Below the pieces are notes generated by a model. That model had not been told where the DNA came from. It did no database searches and saw only the letters and a list, made by a program, of their open reading frames with translations. A stretch of DNA of 6,699 nucleotides from Euryarchaeota archaeon UBA229 (GTDB lineage Archaea > Thermoplasmatota > Poseidoniia > Poseidoniales > Poseidoniaceae). The DNA lies in NCBI GenBank assembly GCA_002505355.1, contig DAUW01000068.1, positions 1,504 through 8,202 of the forward strand. The letters run 5' to 3'. A program made the position numbers and the translations under genes. Each line of letters opens with the position of its first letter. The stretch's first letter is position 1. Shown one piece after another: positions 1 to 5,605 of this stretch.

Positions 1-77
1 TACTATTATTGAATTAGTTGCTATCAAGAAATCAAGAAAATAGTGATTTTTCAACAAGAGGTTTCAATAATGATGTG

Positions 78-174
78 CCGACAGGACTGTTTGTTCACAT
101 TCCATTCATGCCCCAGCCTCTGGCTGTGGTTTTGGTCTTGAGGGCTTTCCCTCATCCATTTGACCGGTCTGTGG
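78..174 (+). other. Possible structured 5' leader or small RNA ahead of dnaG
   Basis: No convincing gene lies in the first 190 bases, but this GC-richer segment between AT-rich flanks holds nested complementary blocks. CAGCC (114-118) pairs with GGCTG (122-126) around a TCT loop. TGAGGG (139-144) pairs with CCCTCA (149-154) around CTTT. GGTC (134-137) pairs with GACC (162-165) outside that second hairpin. CC-ACAGG (78-85, with G80 bulged) can pair with TCTGTGG (168-174) and close the whole as a branched fold. It ends a few bases before the dnaG ribosome binding site, so a structured leader is one reading and a separate small RNA another. I recognise no known RNA family: no tRNA T-loop, no SRP core and no complete C/D box pair. 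The pairing was found by eye without an energy calculation. Confidence 0.3.
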
Positions 175-179
175 ACTAT

Positions 180-184
180 GAGGA
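180..184 (+). promoter_or_regulatory. Shine-Dalgarno site for dnaG (GAGGA)
   Basis: GAGGA ends 6 bases before the ATG at 191, which is good spacing, and it supports that ATG over the in-frame ATG at 245. The 245 start has a weaker AAGG (231-234) 10 bases upstream, and a strong GAGGAGG (213-219) that lies too far away, 25 bases. Confidence 0.6.
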
Positions 185-190
185 ATTCAT

Positions 191-1432
191 ATGTCAAAAA
201 AACATAATAATCGAGGAGGCAACAACTCGAAAGGAAATAAAGCAATGAAATATATGGTCCGTGCAGACATAAAAGTCAACGGAACCGTACAAAGAAAGGA
301 CATCATCGGTGCAATAATGGGGCAAACCGAGGGCTTACTCGGTGACGAATTAGAGCTGAGAAAATTGCAGAGAACCGCAAGAATCGGTCACGTCGATGTA
401 GAGATGGAAAATAAAGGTGGTAAGGTTCACGGATTAATTCTAATCCCAAGCAGTCTTGATAATGTTGAAACAGCAATTATTGCTTCATCATTGGAAACCA
501 TAGATAGAATTGGACCATGCACAGCAAAGATTGCGGTAATCGAGATACAAGATATCAGAGCAACTAAGCGCACTGTCGTGGTAGATCGCGCCAAAGAATT
601 ACTCCTCGACCTAGTTAACTCAGGCGAGGCGGCATCAAAGACAGTTATTGAAGAAGTACGCTCAGTTTTAACCGTCGGCACTGCCAAGCAATTCCACGGA
701 CTGACCTGTGGACCTAACATTGAATCATCTTCCTCACTAATTGTGGTTGAAGGACGAAACGATGTTAGAAACCTGCTCAACTGCGGCGTCAAAAATGCTA
801 TTTCAGCGGATGGTGCAGGGTCAATAAAACAAGAGTTAATCGATCTAGCTAATGGTAAAGAGACAGTAGTTTTGGCTATCGATGGCGACCGCGGTGGAGA
901 AATGCTGTTCAGCCAATTGAATGAAATGATGAAGGTTGACTTTGTCGCACAAGCACCAGTAGGCCAAGAATGGGAATTATTACCACAAAAAACCGTGACA
1001 AAGTGCCTGTCGATGAAGGTCGAAGCGTCAAAATTTGCTCACCAAATTAAACAGAAGCAAGCCAAAGATGATGCCAAAGCTGGCGTAGAAGACAAGAACT
1101 GGGCAGAGGGCATGGATGAAACCTTTGAGAAGAAGGAAGCACCGAAAGAGGTTCAAGAATTATTCACTCACTTAGACGGATTGGCACCGAGAAAAGCAGT
1201 ATTTGTTATGATGGATGGTACAGTCACCGACCCAGTTGGCCCGAAGGACTTGGCGGCGAAAGCTAACGAAGCTGATGGCGCAATTGCCATTATATACAAT
1301 GGTAGCATTAGTGATAAAACCCTCGACATAGCATCAGAAGCGGCCATTGAAACAGTTGTTGGCACAAAAGAAGGTAAAGGCTACGGCAAGCGCGATGACG
1401 TCCAGTCGTGGCTAGTTGAAGTTCACCGCTGA
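191..1432 (+). CDS. dnaG: Archaeal DnaG-type Toprim primase / exosome-associated protein
   Basis: This is a 413-residue archaeal DnaG. The family can make RNA primers in vitro, but it is best known as a stable subunit of the archaeal RNA exosome, where it helps recruit poly(A)-rich substrates; the main replicative primase in archaea is PriSL. The N-terminal domain (about 19-165) carries the family signature GAIMGQTEGLLGDELELRKL (40-59). The Toprim domain (about 180-262) has the metal-binding residues: Glu187 in IVVEGRNDV and Asp231/Asp233 in AIDGDRGG. A charged linker (about 283-318) leads to the C-terminal domain (about 322-413), whose AIIYNGSISDKTLDIA (366-381) matches the conserved 'DGiIt.rLldiA' stretch used for exosome contact. 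Most family members begin at the equivalent of Met19 (base 245, MKYMVRADIKV). Here the better ribosome site favours the upstream ATG, which adds 18 polar, basic residues rich in Asn, Gly and Lys. All catalytic residues are present and the length is normal. The protein should be cytosolic. Confidence 0.96.
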   Translation: MSKKHNNRGGNNSKGNKAMKYMVRADIKVNGTVQRKDIIGAIMGQTEGLLGDELELRKLQRTARIGHVDVEMENKGGKVHGLILIPSSLDNVETAIIASSLETIDRIGPCTAKIAVIEIQDIRATKRTVVVDRAKELLLDLVNSGEAASKTVIEEVRSVLTVGTAKQFHGLTCGPNIESSSSLIVVEGRNDVRNLLNCGVKNAISADGAGSIKQELIDLANGKETVVLAIDGDRGGEMLFSQLNEMMKVDFVAQAPVGQEWELLPQKTVTKCLSMKVEASKFAHQIKQKQAKDDAKAGVEDKNWAEGMDETFEKKEAPKEVQELFTHLDGLAPRKAVFVMMDGTVTDPVGPKDLAAKANEADGAIAIIYNGSISDKTLDIASEAAIETVVGTKEGKGYGKRDDVQSWLVEVHR

Positions 1433-1440
1433 TGTAAAAA

Positions 1441-1457
1441 AGCGACGAGCATATAAT
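1441..1457 (+). promoter_or_regulatory. Probable archaeal promoter (TATA box CATATAAT) for the transmembrane/Pro-rich protein
   Basis: CATATAAT (1450-1457) follows a purine-rich stretch that could serve as a BRE (about 1441-1449). An archaeal start of transcription about 26-27 bases below the box centre would fall near 1480, so the mRNA would begin 0-3 bases before the ATG at 1483 and be essentially leaderless. The box overlaps the earlier in-frame ATG at 1456, which would then lie outside the transcript. Readthrough from dnaG, which ends at 1432, is also possible. The call rests on pattern and spacing only. Confidence 0.45.
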
Positions 1458-1482
1458 GAATCAATGCCGTTCTGCGGTAAAT

Positions 1483-2730
1483 ATGAGCGACGAGCCTGCG
1501 ACATGGCCAGATGACGACGAAGATCCATTTGCTCCAGCAATGCCCGAGGCAAAACCCTCTGAAGAAGTGGTGGAGGAAGAAACTTCAACTGACGATGTCA
1601 CGCAACCGAGTGATGTTGTTGATGAGTCGGTAGACTCAACAGATGTCACCGAACATGATAATCAGTGGACTTTACCAGTCAGAGTGTCACCAGTATTGGC
1701 AATGGCTGGTGAGGAGGTTTCGGAATACCCATTGAATGAGTCTTTAGACGGACGAAGAAATACCTCTCTTATTGTGAGCGACAACCTCCTCAGGATTATT
1801 CAAGTAACTTATGATAACGATGGTCAGCGCAGATTAAATGTTAAGGCCGTATTGAAAAATGAATTAACCGGTTTCTCTCATAGCCATAATGAATTGATGC
1901 ACAAACATCAGTGGATGTGGCCAACGGCATTTTTTGTTGGACTAATTGCCTCGTTTGTACCTTTCATCGGATTTTTCGGCCAAACACTCCTAGCCGTAGG
2001 CATAATTGGATGGACTTACATGCATTTGGAGGTTCATAACCTAGAATTCTCAACCAGCGGCTCAAAACACAAAGTGACATTGACAGGCTATGGCTCAAAT
2101 AGACCAAGATTCCGCGCCAGTATGGCATTAATCGGTCCGACCATCGCTAAGTACATGGATTCGGGCGTTCTTGATACTGAGTCGATTGAGCAGCTTCACG
2201 AATCTTTAACGACTCCAACTAAGCCTACTGCCCAAATACCTCCTGTCATAATTGGAGATGCACCCCTGCAACCAGATTTGGATAGTGAGCAGACAAACCT
2301 TCCCCAACCACCGCCACCGACGATGATTCCTCAAGGCCCCCCGGTCACAACCACAAATCCGCTTACGATAGATGAAAGCAGCACTGTAGTAGAGGGAGTA
2401 ACCGCTGCATCATCTCAAGTACCGGCAGCGCCGAGACAAATACCACCAAATCCACTCCCTTCACCACCTATTCCAAGTGAGCTACCAGCACCAATGCCGC
2501 CGACTCCAACTGTACCACCGCTTCCGCCACCTCTGCCGCCAGCCACACTACCCCCGCCATTACCCCCAACTTCTATCATGACGCCACCACCGCCGGCCGG
2601 GTTTGATCGGGGCGAAATGCCGCTTGATGCACCTATGCCAGAAGCTCCTGAGGTGCCAGTCGAAGCTGCACCGATTGAGGAATCATTGTCCGATGATGAA
2701 AAAAATGAGCTCTTAGAAGAATTGCAGTAA
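1483..2730 (+). CDS. Acidic membrane-hairpin protein with Pro-rich tail, possible split PH-like fold
   Basis: I do not recognise this 415-residue protein (numbered from the ATG at 1483). The first 60 or so residues are very acidic and rich in Ser/Thr, and look disordered. Residues about 93-131 look like beta strands (NTSLIVSDNLLRIIQV, then NVKAVLKNELTGF), in the style of bacterial PH-like domains. Two hydrophobic segments (about 146-164 and 167-181), joined by a very short turn, form a transmembrane hairpin. A second strand-rich part (about 181-226, LEVHNLEFSTS, then KVTLTGYG) ends in a probable helix. This could be one PH-like fold interrupted by the hairpin, which is inference. A Pro-rich stretch (about 274-371) follows, and the chain ends in a short acidic helix (SDDEKNELLEELQ). 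With a hairpin, both ends lie on the same side, probably the cytosol. No catalytic motif is visible. The ATG at 1456 would add nine residues (MNQCRSAVN); neither start has a clear Shine-Dalgarno site, and 1483 is preferred for its TATA spacing and MSDE-type start. Confidence 0.8.
   Translation: MSDEPATWPDDDEDPFAPAMPEAKPSEEVVEEETSTDDVTQPSDVVDESVDSTDVTEHDNQWTLPVRVSPVLAMAGEEVSEYPLNESLDGRRNTSLIVSDNLLRIIQVTYDNDGQRRLNVKAVLKNELTGFSHSHNELMHKHQWMWPTAFFVGLIASFVPFIGFFGQTLLAVGIIGWTYMHLEVHNLEFSTSGSKHKVTLTGYGSNRPRFRASMALIGPTIAKYMDSGVLDTESIEQLHESLTTPTKPTAQIPPVIIGDAPLQPDLDSEQTNLPQPPPPTMIPQGPPVTTTNPLTIDESSTVVEGVTAASSQVPAAPRQIPPNPLPSPPIPSELPAPMPPTPTVPPLPPPLPPATLPPPLPPTSIMTPPPPAGFDRGEMPLDAPMPEAPEVPVEAAPIEESLSDDEKNELLEELQ
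2302..2595 (+). repeat. Proline-rich low-complexity coding segment
   Basis: Over about 98 codons the reading frame is dominated by proline in runs such as PPPLPP and PPPLPPTS, spaced by Leu, Ala, Thr and Ser. The DNA is correspondingly rich in CCA, CCG and CCC. The run length and codons vary and no exact unit is copied, so this reads as a selected extended linker or ligand region (polyproline II type) and not as a recent tandem duplication. It may bind SH3-, WW- or profilin-like partners, or act as a spacer for the terminal acidic helix; neither is shown. Confidence 0.75.
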
Positions 2731-2732
2731 CT

Positions 2733-5426
2733 CTACGCAGCCACCACAACACCGCTTGCCGATTCAAGATTGAGTACATTGATCAGTGCTTCTACTTCAT
2801 CAGCCAATTCTTCAATCGAGTCTAATGCGGGTAGTTCCTTTTCATCTTTTTGCAGCGGAACCTTAAACCCAGGACCAGGTATTCTATCAAGCGCCTTCCC
2901 AAGAATCTCAGAGTCCAAAATTAGGCTATTCTTTGACGCTTTATGTCTCGCCTCTAGCCGCATTTTTATCCAATCTTCATAGCGCTTCAGCCCATTTACT
3001 ATATCCATTATCAATTCCTTTCGTCTTGAGTCATGTTCGTTTGATTGCGGTAACAGTCGTAATAGCAATCTCAACATCCGATCAACTCGAACATCTCTTG
3101 GTTCTATGCCGACTTCTTTAGCTAAGCTTCGGCGGATATCTTGAATTTGAACTGACGACTGAGCAGTACTATCATAATTTTCGCTAAGACCTAATTTATT
3201 CATCATAGTGTGTAAATGTTCGATGTCTGCAGAATCATTTGTAGTGATGGTTTTAGCAGTTAATTGGATTGGCTTTGAAATCTCAATGTCTTCAATAACT
3301 GGGGTCTGCTCATTAATCGGATCATGATTTTCTATCACTTCATTATCCGGCATAATCGCATCCTTTGTCGAGACTATTTGACTTACTTCAGGGGGCGGTA
3401 AACCTTCAACATCGTGTTCCATTGATTCAAGAATTGCTTCATGGGCGTCGCCAAGCGCATCAGCGGGCTGAATTACGTTGTTGTCGGGATCCGGGATGAT
3501 TACAGATGAATCAGGCATCCACGGGGTAAAGCTAAACTCTTCATCTTCAATTGGCAAACTGGCAATTGCCTTCATCAGGTGTGGAATCTGTTCATTTATT
3601 TGCGCGAGGTTTAGCGGATTTTGCATCGCTTCTTGTATTTTTATGGCTCGCTCAACGTCGCGATTCCAAGGCATGCTAACCAATCTTCTGACGGTCGTCT
3701 GATAATTCATGACGTTTTTCCGGACGCTGGGAAGTAACTTAGCAACATGTAACGGGCTTTCAACAAGCATTGCTTGTAATTCATCAATATACCACCCAGC
3801 GGATTCGAAAAGAGTAATTTCTTCAGCAAGCTTAGTTTTTATCCTTTCAGCGATGTTGTCGCTTATCGTAACATTGCTTAACAAAGCGCTTTGATTCTCG
3901 GTGCCATATCGTCTTGCGTCACCAACGAAGTTCTCAAACTCCTGTAAATTCATATTATGAGATAGGGTATCGTCAGAAGCCTTACCCTCGGCAATCAACT
4001 CCATTAGCTCTTTTTCCAGCAAAATTCGATGCCGGGTATTTCTTCTCACAATTCGATCGATCATCAACCTAGTGTCATCTATTACATCGGCCTCAGCATC
4101 AATCTCACGCAAGAGGTTGATGCGTTTTTCAACTTCATCATTACCTCTAAACGAGATATCCAACTTTAGTAACTCTTCGATACATTCTATTCTATCTTGC
4201 CAAATGACCTCGTTAGTTTTGATTTGAGCCAGGCTGGTAATAGGGTGGGTGGATATTTGTTCATTCCATCCGTCTAACTCTAACCCGAGGGTTTGATATT
4301 TTTCAATTATCGAATAGCACTCAAGCTCAGCGTCCTTCCAACGCAATTCAAGGTCCTCAACAATTTCTGTTAACGCACCTGTTTGGTCTAAATATCCGAT
4401 AAATTCTGCTGCTGTAGCAACGCCGCCCATCCTTTCACTCAAGAATTCATAACGCTCTACTAGAGCTAGATGACTATCAATTTCTTTCGCTAGTTCAGGC
4501 AAATTAGTCTCCCACTCAAACAAATCTTTAGCGGTGATGTTTCCAGACTGGAGAATTATTCCAGAGTCTTCCCATTCTGCGATTTTGAGCTTCACCGCTG
4601 AAAGGCGTTTTTTCAGTTCAAGTCCCATAGCGGAGATATCATTTGATAATTCAGTAATATCACTCTCATCAGCGGAGTTGAGTAGTTCTTTTCGCCGAGT
4701 TTCATACTGCTCTGCAAGTGTATCATCAAATTCTGAAATTTCGTCAATAATCTGTAATCTAATCATTTCATGGAAGCTGTGTAATTTTTGTTTCTGCCCG
4801 ACTTCTTGCATCCCTTCAATAAGATTCATTTCACTGATATATCCAACATCATAACCCTCGCTTTCCAAAGCCACAACCGAGGAATATATTGCTCGCTTCT
4901 GGCGCGCCTCCCCCGCTTCAATATCACTTAGTTTAGCCTCAAGAGAAACCAACGATTGAGGGTCGCTCATTAAGGAAATTAACAGGTTTAGTTGAGGCTT
5001 AGAAGATTCATCTAGCGCATCACACCGGGCTAAAATTAGCAGCCTCTGTTCCTCCAACATAGCGGCCATCCAAATGTCTCTAGAGTCATCCAAAACCAAC
5101 TCCCAACGGCGATGTTGTTTTGCCCACTCAAGATATCTCTCAGCAATCGCTTGATAATTCAACGGGTTGTTGAGCGCTTCAATCCAGTCAGCAAATAACC
5201 CATCGGATAAATCAAGACGTGCTAACCATTCATGACTCATTCTAGCGATTAAGTGTTCACTCGAGTCAACGAGATATTCGACGTGGTTTATGGCTTCAGT
5301 TGCATTATCATTGTTCGAATGTAAATAATCGGCGATCCCATCGGTCTCCCAGCCGGCGTCTTTCCACTCATCTAGATAGATATCAAACCAATTATCTTTG
5401 GTTCCGTCGATAATATCCGTCGTCAT
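2733..5426 (-). CDS. Large acidic helical-repeat protein, 897 residues, function unknown
   Basis: I do not recognise this protein. It has no signal peptide, no membrane segment and no catalytic motif, and looks cytosolic. Residues 1-620 are almost entirely helical, rich in Leu, Glu and Ile, with many Trp in the first 120 residues. They contain diverged units of roughly 80-100 residues, each opening with a motif like 'E-x-x-G-[WYIL]-x-x-D': WKDAGWETDG (21), ALESEGYDVG (186), EWEDSGIILQ (284), KYQTLGLELD (376), LFESAGWYID (539), with weaker copies possible near 110 and 475. The first and last units also share an NPLN element (87-90 and 603-606). Residues about 625-756 form an acidic, Pro-containing, probably disordered linker. 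Residues about 757-860 are a compact helical domain (IRRSLAKEVGIEPRDVRVDR, then LLLRLLPQ, then PGPGFKVPL), and the chain ends with a short acidic helix. A scaffold or protein-binding role is inference. The start has an AGGT site 6 bases upstream. Its stop faces the stop of the upstream-strand neighbour across 2 bases. Confidence 0.85.
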   Translation of the reverse strand: MTTDIIDGTKDNWFDIYLDEWKDAGWETDGIADYLHSNNDNATEAINHVEYLVDSSEHLIARMSHEWLARLDLSDGLFADWIEALNNPLNYQAIAERYLEWAKQHRRWELVLDDSRDIWMAAMLEEQRLLILARCDALDESSKPQLNLLISLMSDPQSLVSLEAKLSDIEAGEARQKRAIYSSVVALESEGYDVGYISEMNLIEGMQEVGQKQKLHSFHEMIRLQIIDEISEFDDTLAEQYETRRKELLNSADESDITELSNDISAMGLELKKRLSAVKLKIAEWEDSGIILQSGNITAKDLFEWETNLPELAKEIDSHLALVERYEFLSERMGGVATAAEFIGYLDQTGALTEIVEDLELRWKDAELECYSIIEKYQTLGLELDGWNEQISTHPITSLAQIKTNEVIWQDRIECIEELLKLDISFRGNDEVEKRINLLREIDAEADVIDDTRLMIDRIVRRNTRHRILLEKELMELIAEGKASDDTLSHNMNLQEFENFVGDARRYGTENQSALLSNVTISDNIAERIKTKLAEEITLFESAGWYIDELQAMLVESPLHVAKLLPSVRKNVMNYQTTVRRLVSMPWNRDVERAIKIQEAMQNPLNLAQINEQIPHLMKAIASLPIEDEEFSFTPWMPDSSVIIPDPDNNVIQPADALGDAHEAILESMEHDVEGLPPPEVSQIVSTKDAIMPDNEVIENHDPINEQTPVIEDIEISKPIQLTAKTITTNDSADIEHLHTMMNKLGLSENYDSTAQSSVQIQDIRRSLAKEVGIEPRDVRVDRMLRLLLRLLPQSNEHDSRRKELIMDIVNGLKRYEDWIKMRLEARHKASKNSLILDSEILGKALDRIPGPGFKVPLQKDEKELPALDSIEELADEVEALINVLNLESASGVVVAA
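3570..3809 (-). repeat. Last diverged repeat unit of the 897-residue protein (residues 540-619)
   Basis: This unit begins FESAGWYIDELQAML and ends MQNPLNLAQINEQIPHLMK. It parallels the first unit of the same protein: both have AGW followed two residues later by Asp and then Leu or Ile, and both reach an NPLN element about 60 residues later, followed by a similar I-x-E helix with a Lys. The similarity is at protein level only; the DNA is not repeated. Confidence 0.55.
5118..5366 (-). repeat. First diverged repeat unit of the 897-residue protein (residues 21-103)
   Basis: This unit begins WKDAGWETDGIADYL and ends LNNPLNYQAIAERYLEWAK. The distance from the GW pair to NPLN is 62 residues here and 59 in the last unit (residues 540-619), so the two can be aligned with almost no gaps. 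Other units in between keep the opening motif but not NPLN; residues 150-177 (LISLMSDPQSLVSLEAKLSD) look like the closing part of another copy, with DPQS in place of NPLN. Confidence 0.55.
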
Positions 5427-5432
5427 GACTTG

Positions 5433-5436
5433 ACCT
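5433..5436 (-). promoter_or_regulatory. Shine-Dalgarno site (AGGT) for the 897-residue protein
   Basis: On the minus strand AGGT lies 6 bases before the ATG (5426-5424), which fits pairing to the archaeal 16S 3' end and fixes this start. It implies a transcript with a leader, unlike the two plus-strand neighbours that lack such a site. Confidence 0.5.
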
Positions 5437-5456
5437 ATCCAAGCGTGGTAGATGAT

Positions 5457-5480
5457 AGTCTTTCAATGTGAGTCTTTCAA
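5457..5480. repeat. 10-base direct repeat, possible operator
   Basis: AGTCTTTCAA occurs at 5457-5466 and again at 5471-5480, a period of 14 bases, in the divergent intergenic region. Seen from the minus-strand gene the copies (TTGAAAGACT) lie between the TATA-like GATATATC and the start codon, one of them over the predicted transcription start near 5462. That is where archaeal repressors commonly block polymerase. The regulator is unknown. Confidence 0.4.
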
Positions 5481-5484
5481 CGAG

Positions 5485-5492
5485 GATATATC
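5485..5492 (-). promoter_or_regulatory. TATA-like palindrome GATATATC in the divergent promoter region
   Basis: GATATATC is symmetric, so it could serve either direction. For the minus-strand gene, transcription would begin near 5462 and leave a leader of about 36 bases that contains the AGGT site, which is a consistent arrangement. For the plus-strand TPR gene it would give a leader of about 90 bases, less attractive because that gene has a closer box of its own. Confidence 0.4.
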
Positions 5493-5576
5493 GACTATTT
5501 TTAGCAAAATTAGCGTATTCGGCCGTTGTCATTAGGGTGCAAAAAACCATTGCTGGCCTTTGCTAGAGCCGGAGAG

Positions 5577-5583
5577 CATAAAG
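5577..5583 (+). promoter_or_regulatory. Probable TATA box (CATAAAG) for the TPR protein
   Basis: The centre of CATAAAG is 26 bases before the ATG at 5606, the usual archaeal distance from box to transcription start. A purine-rich GGAGAG just before it could be a BRE. No Shine-Dalgarno sequence lies at a useful distance (AGAGG at 5582-5586 is 19 bases away), so the mRNA is probably leaderless. Confidence 0.45.
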
Positions 5584-5605
5584 AGGCAGACTAGACTCGA
5601 TTCGC

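Noticed and set aside
70..174. Box C/D small RNA, from ATGATG at 70-75
   Set aside because: The C-box match is imperfect and no CTGA D box lies at a suitable distance.
51..245. 64-codon minus-strand frame over the same leader
   Set aside because: It overlaps the dnaG start, has no protein-like pattern and is explained as chance.
18..248. 76-codon open frame from a TTG across the dnaG leader
   Set aside because: It has no ribosome site, no recognisable protein character and overlaps the start of dnaG in another frame; the base pairing in this stretch explains its composition better.
427..792. 121-codon minus-strand frame inside dnaG
   Set aside because: It lies opposite highly conserved DnaG sequence and is a shadow of that gene.
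4534..4854. 106-codon plus-strand frame inside the 897-residue gene
   Set aside because: Its Ser/Ile/Phe-rich product is the typical antisense shadow of Glu/Leu/Lys-rich helical coding sequence.
5457..5480. Start of a CRISPR array from the AGTCTTTCAA pair
   Set aside because: There are only two 10-base copies with a 4-base gap, far too short for CRISPR repeats and spacers, and no cas gene is visible.
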